A stretch of DNA of 64,000 bases from Begonia masoniana (Eukaryota > Streptophyta > Magnoliopsida > Cucurbitales > Begoniaceae), in contig CM039512.1 of the NCBI GenBank assembly GCA_022432975.1, forward strand, positions 2,218,519-2,282,518, in the 5' to 3' direction. The notes under the pieces are model-generated. The model did no database searches and was not told the origin of the DNA. It saw only the letters and a list, made by a program, of their open reading frames with translations. How positions within the stretch are numbered: the stretch's first letter is position 1; every line of letters starts with the position of its first letter. Shown here in pieces: positions 42,824-52,033 of this stretch. The translations under genes and the position numbers were made by a program.

Positions 42824-43139
42824 TGTAACAACCCGGCCCCCGTAACCCAAGGGTTTACACTGAGCTGTGCGGTACCATCCCCGCCACGTGGCTTCCTTTT
42901 CTGTTCGGCACGTGTACTCACAGAACTTTCCCCTAATAGCTCAAGTGGTACTCCTCACTTGTAGCCCAGGTACTTAACCCTGAGGTCCTGGGTTCGAGTG
43001 GGGAGGAAGGCAAAAATAACCTACAGGGAGGGGAAAGTTCTGTGAGTACACGTGGCGAACAGAAAAGGAAGCCACGTGGCGGGGATGGTACCGCACAGCT
43101 CGGTGTAAACCCTCGGGTTACGGGGGCCGGGTTGTTACA
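42824..43139. mobile_element. Palindromic TG...CA element with tRNA-like core, copy 1
   Basis: It begins TGTAACAACCCGGCCCCCGT and ends with the reverse complement of that sequence. The left arm (42824-42932) and right arm pair nearly perfectly over about 107 bp. The central loop contains TAGCTCAAGTGG (42937-42948), like a tRNA A box, and GGTTCGAGTGG (42991-43001), like a B box, 54 bp apart. GTCTA precedes this copy (42819-42823) and the same GTCTA follows copy 2 (43467-43471), so copies 1 and 2 entered, or ended up, as one unit. Confidence 0.85.
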
Positions 43140-43158
43140 ATAAAAGGCGCCTTTTTAT

Positions 43159-43466
43159 TGTAACAACCCGGCCCCCGTAACCCGAGGGTTTACACCGAGC
43201 TGTGCGGTACCATCCCCGCCACGTGGCTTCCTTTTCTGTTCGCCAAGTGTACTCACAGAACTTTCCCCTCCAGTAGCTCAAGTGGTACTCCTCACTTGTA
43301 GCCCAGGTACTTAACCCTGAGGTCTTGTGTTCGAGTGGGGAGGAAGACAAAAATAACCTACAGGGAGGGAAAAGTTCTGTGAGTACACGTGGCGAACAGA
43401 AAAGGAAGCCACGTGGCGGGGATGGTACCACACAGCTCGGTGTAAACCCGGGGCCGGGTTGTTACA
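43159..43466. mobile_element. Palindromic TG...CA element with tRNA-like core, copy 2
   Basis: Same architecture and about 95% identity to copy 1, in the same orientation, separated by the 19-bp palindromic spacer ATAAAAGGCGCCTTTTTAT. The A-box-like TAGCTCAAGTGG is at 43274-43285. The B-box-like word is altered to TGTTCGAGTGG (43329-43339). It ends TTGTTACA at 43466 and is followed by GTCTA, completing the 5-bp TSD. Confidence 0.85.
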
Positions 43467-44438
43467 GTCTAACTCTCACCAGATGGAGAGGGCACGTCTG
43501 GTGGTTAGACAGGCCTTTCCATCTACCGGGGGGAAAACATGTTTCCATCCGTAAACAGCCATATCTGAACACCACCTCGCCATGACCAGATAACAGATTA
43601 CGTAGATTCGTTTTATTAGTTCATTTCTTTTCTTAAACACGTACAAAAATTCGTTTTCATGCTCTTTGAAAGACGTGATGCATGAACAATTAAATGCATA
43701 ACATAAACATACAACTTGTGCACCATCAAGACGATAAAAGTATAACCTATAAAAGCATTTAATCCTAACTACCCAACCAAAACAATTAAACAAACAAACT
43801 CTAATATTCCTCAACGCGACTTCGACATACGGTGTAGGCCAATCGGCCATAGTAAGTCACGAGAACTTACCTCGTGTGCGTTGAAATTCAAGCTCCGTCC
43901 ACGAGCGTTGTTCACCTAGGGCAATACACAACAATTGCCATAAAACCGAGTTTAAACCGTTAAACTTCCAAACTAACAAAACCCTAATCATCTAGCCACC
44001 TGAAAAACGGGAATAAACTCTCCAAAAACATAGAACCTTACCTAGGGTGGTCGTTTAGAGAAGGAAATGTGAAGAAACTTTGGAAACCAGAGGAACAACA
44101 ACGAAGAACCGCGGATAAGAAAATCACCAAAGCACCTTATAGAAGAAGGAATGTCGTGAAGTGTTCTGGGAGGGAGAGGGAATTCGGGTATTTTAACTAA
44201 ATTGGCTTGTCAAACTATTGTTTTCCCCTTCCCTTGATTTTATATTAGTTTCATCCTTTGTTTCGTTAATTAACTAACGGTTCGGTTTTCTCCAAATTTC
44301 CTTATTTCACCATTAATTCCAACTTATTGTTAGGGCTCTATTAAAACTTTCTGTTCGCAAAACAGACTTAATCTGACATATTTACGAAAATGTCACTATA
44401 TATTGAAATATTATAATCCCGTAAAATCGGGTGTTACA

Positions 44439-45292
44439 TCTATTGCGTAAAGATATTTTGTTTGTACACACGATGAGTATTGAGAAAACGATGTTGGGTC
44501 CTTGAGTTCGAATCTCTAAACTTGGTTAAGATATTTATTTGTTACGTTCGGTGCACGATGATTGGACTATGGAGTCATAATTTATTTCTTTCACTCGCTT
44601 TGTGGACATTCAACGTGTAAAAGGTCCGTGAGTAACCTTATTTTCACTTAAACTGTTTTTTACGTAAAATAATAATGAAAATATTTTATATGTAGATAAT
44701 CTGTGTGTAGTGTTGTTTTCGATAGTCACCCTACTGATGATTCGTAAAGTCTGTTTTAAATATGGACAAAAAAGATTTTGATCAATAGAAATCTATGCAC
44801 TGTATTTTCTTCACTAATTCATTATTTTTAAACTAAAATGATAAAAGTAATTTTTTAATGCATAGGGTATAAAATAAGATTCCTCAGTGAATTAGTTGAT
44901 GACCCAAAAAGACTCTTCTCATTTCTTAGATAAAGTTTGAAGAGGCTAAGAGTAGTTGATCGTTGTAGAGCTTCCTTTCGTTTCTCTTCTTTTTCTTTCA
45001 AGTGTTTATTGTCTTTCTTCCTTGTGGCAAGGACTCTTTTATGTATTTCATGATTTATATATTTATTTATTTTATTTGTTTCATTATTATTTTTTATTGT
45101 ATATTGCATTATCTTATAATTTTGAGATAATTATAATAATTCCTCTCATTTTACATGGACTATGGTTTCAATTATGATTATTTGTTCGGTTGCAAAACAA
45201 GTATTAGGCTGAGCAATTGAGTATTCTTCAAAAATCAGCTCATTCAACCTGACGTTTTTGTTTAGATCCGTATTTGGATCGCGAAACAATAT
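44439..45292. other. Intergenic between elements
   Basis: AT-rich. No gene, RNA or element boundary recognised between the outer LTR and the first copia LTR. Confidence 0.5.
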
Positions 45293-47165
45293 TGTTAATT
45301 TATATGTATTAGTTTCAAAGTTCTTTTAGTAATTTATTTTACTTGTTTATTAACCCTAGCTATATAACTCTTTTAGATTGTATTATTCAACTTATTATTT
45401 TCACTTTTTCAATAAAATTTTTGTCTTTACTTTTCAATTTCAACATGGTATCAGAGCTACTTTATAAATTTGTTTGATGTTTTTCTGGAACTGTTAATCA
45501 AGTCCATAGTTCTCGCAGATCGACTGCGTTTGTTTTCTTGGATTTGAAAAGAAAAGAAAAAAAAAGAGAGAAGAGGCAAAAAGGGATTTTCATTTTTTTT
45601 CTTTTTTTCAAGAGCAGCGAGTCGATAATTGCGATTTCTCGAGTTTCAGCAGTTGTATGATCTTGAAAATTTGATAGTTCATTTCCAACATACAGAGGTA
45701 CATTATGAACGATGGAAATCGTCTTTGGTGTTTTTTAAGACTGTCCGATTAGGGAACAACGGGACTGTAATTTATATCTTGTTTTATTTTCGTTTTTTTT
45801 AAAAGCAGCGAGTCGAGAATTGCGATTTCGCGAGTTTCAGCCGTTAGATCATCTTGAAAATTTGACAATTGGTTTAAAACATACAAAGGTACATTTTGAA
45901 CAATTGATATCGTTTTTGGTGTTTTTAAGGCTGTTTGGTTAGGGAAAAATGGAACTGCAATTTAGATCTTGTTTTGGGAATTTGAGTTTTGTTTTGGGAG
46001 AATGGTTTGATTTGTAATCATGGCTAGTCGTAAAGATGATTCTCTTTAGTCTATTAGTATTCAATTGGACTGAAAAAACTATTTGATTTGGAGCTATGTT
46101 ATGTAAAAAAAAAAATTTGCAGAGCAAATCGATGTGGGGATATATTACTGGTGTTCGTGTTCAGCCTTCAGACCTAAATGCTGGAAACTATGTAAATTCT
46201 CTTTATATTTAGGAGGCTGATAATTCGAAGATAATTACGTGGGTAAATAACTCTGTGACACACTCAATCGGAGCTCAATTGACGAAATATGAGACTGCAA
46301 AAGAGGTTTGGGATCATTTGGCTATTTTGTACACAATCTAATTTTGCAAAATAGTATCAATTAGAAACTGACATTCTTGCGATTCAGCATAAGGATATGA
46401 GTGTTCAGGATTTTTATTATTCCATGTCGGCATTGTGGGATCAATTGACACTAACAGAGTCCTCTAAGCTACGAGTATTTCCACCGTATGTCGCTCGTAG
46501 GGAATAACAACGTTTAGTTCAATTTTTTATGTAACGACCCGACCCCACGGGCCCGCCAGTCGTGCAGTCCTCACCTAACAGGCCCAGGCACTGCCACGTG
46601 ACAGCCACACAAGCCCACCACGTGTACTCACGATCTTTTCCCACTACCTGGTTTAATGAGAGTTTTTGCTTTCCCTGGGATTAGAACCCTAGCTCCCAGG
46701 CTTCATAACCAAGGGTTCACCATCCCAGGTACCACTTGAGCTAAGTGGGTCTGTGTGGCTGCCACGTGGCAATGTCTGGGCCTGTTGGGTGAGGACTGCA
46801 CTACTGGCGGGCCCGTAAGGTCAGGTCGTTACATTTTATGCACTTCGCAATGACTTTGAGGGGTTGCGTGAGACTATACTTCATCGTAGTTCATTACCTT
46901 CTGTTGATTCAGTGATGAACGAGTTGTTAGCCGAGGAGATTCGACTCAAGTCTCAAACTGTTAAGGGGGCTATCACACCAAATACTCCGTATGTTTTTGC
47001 GGCATCTCAACTTCCTCAGACTAATAACCAAAACAGGACGAACTCGAAGATTTCCCACAATAAATGTGTCTTTTGCAAGCAGAAATGTCATTAGAAGGCT
47101 CAATGTCTGCTATTGTTGAGCAAAGAAAAATTGCAGTATCCTCGTAAGACTAAGAATTCTTCAAG
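45293..47165 (+). mobile_element. Truncated Ty1/copia retrotransposon (5' LTR, PBS, gag)
   Basis: The LTR is about 153 bp (45293-45445), TGTTAATTTATATG...TTTCAACA. It is followed at once by a perfect initiator-Met primer-binding site TGGTATCAGAGC (45446-45457). The gag region starts at about 46020 (MASRKDDSL) with several stops. It contains SKSMWGYITGVRVQPSDLNA, ITWVNNSVTHSIGAQL and a damaged CCHC zinc knuckle (CVFCKQKCH-KAQC, near 47070). No pol and no 3' LTR follow; similarity to the second copia copy stops at about 47165. A palindromic element interrupts gag at 46530-46833. Confidence 0.85.
46530..46833 (-). mobile_element. Palindromic TG...CA element with tRNA-like core, copy 3 (in copia gag)
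   Basis: TGTAACGACCCGACCCC...GTCAGGTCGTTACA, flanked by TTTTA at 46525-46529 and 46834-46838 (5-bp TSD). Copia gag sequence resumes on both sides. On the minus strand the core reads TAGCTCAAGTGG (46743-46732, A box) and later GGTTCTAATCC (about 46688-46678, B box). Arms share CCACGTG and GTGTACTCAC words with copies 1 and 2 but are otherwise diverged, so this is an older or separate subfamily. Confidence 0.85.
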
Positions 47166-47281
47166 AAAATTTAATTGTAGAAGGACGAAGAAGAATGAAG
47201 ATTGGTAGAAGGACGTAGAAGAAGACCAGTGATGGAAAAAAATGAAATTTATATTTTTTATTTTAAAAATAAAATAAAATC

Positions 47282-47746
47282 TTACGTTTCTCTCTGAGAT
47301 GGACTTCTCCAAAACCCGGTCCGAGAAAACCGGTCGAACATTTGTTTCTCAAAACGATCGGCGTCAGGGGAGGAATGCGATTCTGACGGCGATAACGATA
47401 ACGAGCCTCCATCTCCCCTGCCTTGACCACCGTTCCTTTCCGCTCCTACTTCACACCAATTCTTTATTCCTGCTTCTGAACCTCCGAGCGCGTCCATCGA
47501 GCTTTCCGTTTTGTCCAGCCGGCGACGCTTCTTCTGGCGCAAGGCCTTCCTGCAGAGTCCCACCGGCATTTTATAGCAGCCTAAGACGAGGAGGTTCATC
47601 AGACTAAACGGAAAACAGCAGCATATTGCAGCGCACCCGGCCGCCGTACTCCCTGCAATCTCCCCAAAGCCAGGCTTCTCCTTCCTGGGGGGAGTGGTCG
47701 GATTGAACTCAGTCGGCGATGATCGAGGGAGGATCGCCAGAGACAT
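47282..47746 (-). CDS. Small intronless conserved plant protein (GEIAG...FWRSPSQRE family), function unknown
   Basis: A single-exon ORF of 154 aa from MSLAILPRSS. An in-frame ATG at 47818 would add 24 residues. Conserved parts are EKPGFGEIAGSTAAGCAAIC, then CCFPFSLMNLLVLGCYKMPV and GLCRKALRQKKRRR, and the C-terminal FEKQMFDRFSRTGFWRSPSQ. The Cys-rich hydrophobic stretch (residues about 30-60) followed by a basic cluster suggests membrane association or S-acylation; this is an inference. I recognise the family as widespread in angiosperms, some members annotated as pollen-preferential. GC content is well above the surrounding transposons and the frame is intact, so the gene is probably live although hemmed in by copia elements on both sides. 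Confidence 0.78.
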   Translation of the reverse strand: MSLAILPRSSPTEFNPTTPPRKEKPGFGEIAGSTAAGCAAICCCFPFSLMNLLVLGCYKMPVGLCRKALRQKKRRRLDKTESSMDALGGSEAGIKNWCEVGAERNGGQGRGDGGSLSLSPSESHSSPDADRFEKQMFDRFSRTGFWRSPSQRET

Positions 47747-48360
47747 CAAGAGATTGAGACGATAGAATCGCAGAATGGTTGGAAGCAGATGTCGTCGATC
47801 AACAGATAGAGGAGACAACAGAGTTCTGATTTTTGCTCTTCTGCATTCCGATTGAAAAATATAAACAACTGTTCACTCGATTAAGCTCTGGAAACCAGAA
47901 GGGTGGAGACGACGTGGGGACAACTACAAGAACAAGGCTACAACTGCAAGTAATCATATATTTATATATATTGATAATATCAAATCCGCCAAAATCTATG
48001 ATTTATCTGCCTAAAATCAAAACTAATCAGAATTAACAAATTAATCCAAAGTTTTCGAAGATTGTTGTTTAGTTTATGATTAATTTAAAACTAAATCATA
48101 ATAAAAGCCGGATCTTTTGGCATAGATAAGAATTCTCCTTCTTTAAACAGCCCAATTCCAAACAAAAAACAAGTCAATTCCACCAATCTTTTGATCCATT
48201 CTCCTTTCTCTGTGATAATCCTCTGTTTCGAAGGTAGAAAACAGAGAGAAATGGAGATCCGCTTTCAATAAAAACTCCTCTATCTACCTCACAAACTCAT
48301 CAAGATCATGGCCAATCACATTCATTCTGTGAATCCGAAGCCTTCGTTTTGCACAAGACT
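47747..48360. other. Upstream flank of the small intronless gene up to the copia insertion
   Basis: Presumed 5' UTR and promoter of the minus-strand gene. It is cut by the copia insertion at 48361. The interrupted sequence resumes at 55245. Confidence 0.55.
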
Positions 48361-48398
48361 TGTTAGTTTGTATATATTAGCTTCAAGTTACTTTTAGT

Positions 48399-49563
48399 TA
48401 GAGATGACTAACGAGCGGGTCGAGCCGAGCCGAGCCAGAAATAGTCTGGCTCACCGAGCCTATGGAGTTAAACGAACCGAGCCTAACGAGCCTACCGAGC
48501 CTAACGAGCCAGCCTGAAAAAATTTCAATTCGAGCCGGCTAGCGAGCCATGAGTTAAACGAGCCGAGCCGAGCCGGCTCAACGAGCCTAACAAGCCGAGC
48601 CTAACGAGTCAAGTATATATAAATATTTTCAACTTGTATTAATATAATATAAATTTTTTAAAAATTTTCATTTAAAATTATAATAAAAATTAGTTGAAGA
48701 AAGTTATTGCATAGAGTTTATATATGGAAAAATCGAGAATTTTAACGACTTTTAATTTTATGGGTAATTTTTTTTCCACATTATTAACTGTTAACGTGTC
48801 AAATATTTAAACTACTTTTGTCGTTTTATTTCACGTATACGTTTAGTCAATTGGTTAGAATTTGAATTGCACGTTGCTAAGTAGGATTTTATAAGGTCGA
48901 GTGTGAAATGAGGTTATTTAAGTTTTATTATATTATCATTTTATTAAATTAAATTAAATAATAATTAAATTTATTATTACTAAATAAAATAAAGAAAAGA
49001 AGAAGAAGGGTTAAATAACCCTTCTTCTGCGCGGCGTGAACCAGATGGAACTGGAAGAGAGAGAGAGTGCAACAGAGAGGGAGGAGAGACGAGGGTCGCA
49101 CTCGCCGCCCGGACTCCGTTTCTCTCGAATCAAGTCTCAAAACATTTCACTCGCGAAGATCTACAACATTGGTGAACGTAGATCGAACGGTAAGTCGAGT
49201 TTTAACTTATATTTCTCCGATAAATACTCGGAGGCAGTAAGTTGCTCAGGCGAGGGGGGCAGCAAAGCAATGGTCAAAAGACAGTTGCTGCTGAGGGCGG
49301 GCGGGCTGGCTCGCGAGCCTGGCCCGCCGAGCCAACGAGCCAGCCCGTTGGCCGGCTCGTTTGGCTCGGTCCCTAGCGGGCTCGCAAGCCCAGCCCTTGG
49401 GCTCGCGAGCCCAGCCTCACGGGACCGAGCCAGACTCGACCCGCCTCACGGGATCGAGCCAGACTCGACTCGCTACAGTAGCGAGTCGAGCCAAGCTCGG
49501 CCCGCTACTGTAGCGGGCCAAGCGTGCGGGCTGGCGAGCCAGCCCGCCCGTTAAACACCTCTA
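48399..49563. mobile_element. Non-autonomous hAT element in the copia 5' LTR, TSD CTTTTAGT
   Basis: Ends TAGAGATG (48399) and CACCTCTA (49563) are near-perfect inverted repeats. CTTTTAGT flanks both sides (48391-48398, 49564-49571), an exact 8-bp TSD diagnostic of hAT. Both subterminal regions are packed with GAGCC/GGCTC words (48419-48610 and 49300-49555). The middle is AT-rich, then a GC-richer ORF (49036-49554) of unknown origin with a donor-like GGTAAGTCG at about 49190. No transposase. Confidence 0.9.
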
Positions 49564-50015
49564 CTTTTAGTAATTTATTTTAATTGTTTATTAACCTTAA
49601 CTATATAACTCTTTTTAGGTAATATTACTCAATATTTTTTCATATTTTCAATAAGATATTTGTCTTCCCTTTTCAATTTCAACATGTTATTAGAGTCATC
49701 CTATAAATTTATTTGATATTTTTTAGGGACGGTTAATCCAGTCCATAGTTCTCGCAGATCGACTGCGTTTGTTTTCTCTGATTTGAAAAAAAAAGAAGAA
49801 AAAAAATTCATTTTTTTAAAGAGCATCGAGAAGAGAATTGCGATTTCTCAAGTTTCAGCCGTTAGATTATCTTGAAAATTTGACAGTTGGTTTACAACAT
49901 ACAGAGGTAGATTATGAACGATAAGGTTTTCCGGTTAAAGAAAAATGGGACTACAATTTAGATATTGTTTTGGGAATTTGGGTTTCATTTTGGGAGAAAG
50001 GTTTAGTATGTAATC

Positions 50016-50930
50016 ATGGCTAGTCGTAAAGATGATTCTCTTCAGTCAATTAGTGTTCAATTGGACGGGAAAAACTATTCGTATTAGAACTATGTTATGA
50101 AAAATTTCTTGCGGGCCAAATCGATGTGGGGATATATTACTGGTGCTCGTGTTCAGCCTTCAGACCTAAATGTTGGAGACTATGTCAATTCTCTTGATAT
50201 TTGGAAGACTGATAATTCGAAGATAATTACGTGGGTAAATAACTCTGTGACACACTCAATCGGAGCTCAGTTGGCGAAATATGAGACTGCAAGAAGGTTT
50301 GAGATCATTTGGTTCGTTTGTACACGCAATCTAATTTTGCAAAACATTATCAATTGGAAACTGACATTCGTTTGCTTCAGCATAAGGATACGAGTGTTCA
50401 AGATTTTTATTCCTCCATGTCAGCATTGTGGGATCAATTGTATATACTCGAGTCCGGGATTTGCTTATACTCGGCTTAGGTCCCAAGGTTTGCCCGCAGT
50501 TGTGCCCATACGTACACATTCGGGTCATCACAAATTAGCGCTAACAGAGTCATTTAATCTACGACTATTCCCACCATATGTCGCTTGTAGAAAAAAACAA
50601 CATTGCATGGGACTATACTTCATCGTAGTCCATTACCTTCTGTTGACTTGGTGGTGAATGAGTTGTTAGCCAAAGATATTTGACTCAAGTCTCAAACTGA
50701 TAATGGGGCTATCACACCGAATACTCTATATGTCTTTGTGGCATCACAACGTCCTCAGACTAATAACCAAAACAGGACAAACTCAAAGGTTTCCTATGAT
50801 GAATGTGGCTTTTGCAAGCAGAATGGTCACTTGAAGGCTCAATGTCTACTATTGTTGAGCAAAGGAAAATCGCAGTAACCTCAGAAGACTCAAAATTCTT
50901 CCAAAAAATCTGGTAGTTCATTGCAACAAT
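50016..50930 (+). pseudogene. Copia gag pseudogene
   Basis: MASRKDDSLQSISVQLDGKN starts at 50016; a stop follows within KNYSY-stop-NYV. Then FLRAKSMWGYITGARVQPSD, a frame shift near 50300, an extra segment of about 90 bp at 50442-50535 absent from the other copia copy, and a zinc knuckle CGFCKQNGHLKAQC near 50810-50850. It is the counterpart of 46020-47165. Confidence 0.85.
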
Positions 50931-51442
50931 GGACATATCGCCCGTTGGTCTTCTTCAGACATTTTAGATATTGAATAAAATAAAATATTCAATTTTTAAC
51001 ATTGCTTTACTAGTTTGATTTGAGAAACTATTAAAGCGTTGCCTAGCCATCCGACCCAATTTGATAATTTAATATTATTTGAAATTTATTTATATTGAAA
51101 TGAAATTTTTTTGCTTTAGTTTGCATTGTTTGATTTTGGAAGTTTGTTTGGGATACAAAAACAATTGTGTGCAAAGTTTTATAATTGTGCACACCACTTG
51201 TTCGATGAAATGTCTATGAGAACTCTAAGTTTTAAAAATTGATAATTTCTTTATATTTTGTGAGTTGAAATTTTTTGTACACAAATTACTAGTGTGCACT
51301 TAATTTTGTTTTGGTGTTTAGTATCTTTATTTATGTAAATTCGGCTCGTTAAGCTCGGATCGTTACGCTCGTTGGGCTGGCTCGTTAGACTCGTGGCTTG
51401 CGAGCCGGCTCGGGTTGGAAATTTTTTAGAGTCGGCTCGTTA

Positions 51443-51928
51443 GGCTCGACAAGCTCGTTAGGCTCGACAAGCTCGTTAGGCTCGACAAGCTCGTTAGGCT
51501 CGACAAGCTCGTTAGGCTCGACAAGCTCGTTAGGCTCGACAAGCTCGTTAGGCTCGACAAGCTCGTTAGGCTCGACAAGCTCGTTAGGCTCGACAAGCTC
51601 GTTAGGCTCGACAAGCTCGTTAGGCTCGACAAGCTCGTTAGGCTCGACAAGCTCGTTAGGCTCGACAAGCTCGTTAGGCTCGACAAGCTCGTTAGGCTCG
51701 ACAAGCTCGTTAGGCTCGACAAGCTCGTTAGGCTCGACAAGCTCGTTAGGCTCGACAAGCTCGTTAGGCTCGACAAGCTCGTTAGGCTCGACAAGCTCGT
51801 TAGGCTCGACAAGCTCGTTAGGCTCGACAAGCTCGTTAGGCTCGACAAGCTCGTTAGGCTCGACAAGCTCGTTAGGCTCGACAAGCTCGTTAGGCTCGAC
51901 AAGCTCGTTAGGCTCGACAAGCTCGTTA
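51443..51928. repeat. Minisatellite, 27 units of 18 bp
   Basis: GGCTCGACAAGCTCGTTA is repeated 27 times without visible change. Flanks (51345-51442 and 51929-52033) are looser GGCTCG words, ending in ATTAACATCTCTA at 52033. That is a hAT-like terminus related to the element at 48399. The left end of this insertion is not recognisable. Because 18 is a multiple of 3, the array gives long open frames on both strands (STSSLG and SSLTSL), which are not genes. Confidence 0.97.
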
Positions 51929-52033
51929 GGCGCTCGTTAGGCCCGTTAGGCTCGGCTAGTTAGACTCGGCACGCTCGGTGAGCCGGGTCTTTCTCGACTT
52001 GGCTCGACTCGACTCGCTCAATTAACATCTCTA

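Larger units (their letters stand above)
35116..44438. mobile_element. Outer LTR-type element (solo LTR) with nested insertions, TSD TCTAT
   Basis: It begins TGTGACACCCCGT and ends CGGGTGTTACA. The flanks are TCTAT at 35111-35115 and TCTAT at 44439-44443, an exact 5-bp TSD with TG...CA ends as made by LTR-retrotransposon integrase. No gag, pol or primer site belongs to this layer, so it looks like a solo LTR. Removing the nested element 35632-38719, the hAT-derived segment (about 39680-42787) and the palindrome pair 42824-43466 leaves roughly 2.6 kb. The terminal TGTRACACCC/GGGTGTTACA motif resembles Ty3/gypsy chromovirus LTRs. That family call is an inference. Confidence 0.75.

Noticed and set aside
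42937..43001. A functional tRNA gene in the hairpin loop
   Set aside because: Only A- and B-box-like words are present. No cloverleaf with anticodon and acceptor stem could be drawn, so I treat it as a tRNA-derived promoter core.
51398..51940. 180-aa and 164-aa repeat proteins on opposite strands
   Set aside because: Both arise from an 18-bp tandem repeat whose period is divisible by three. There is no start context, domain or family.
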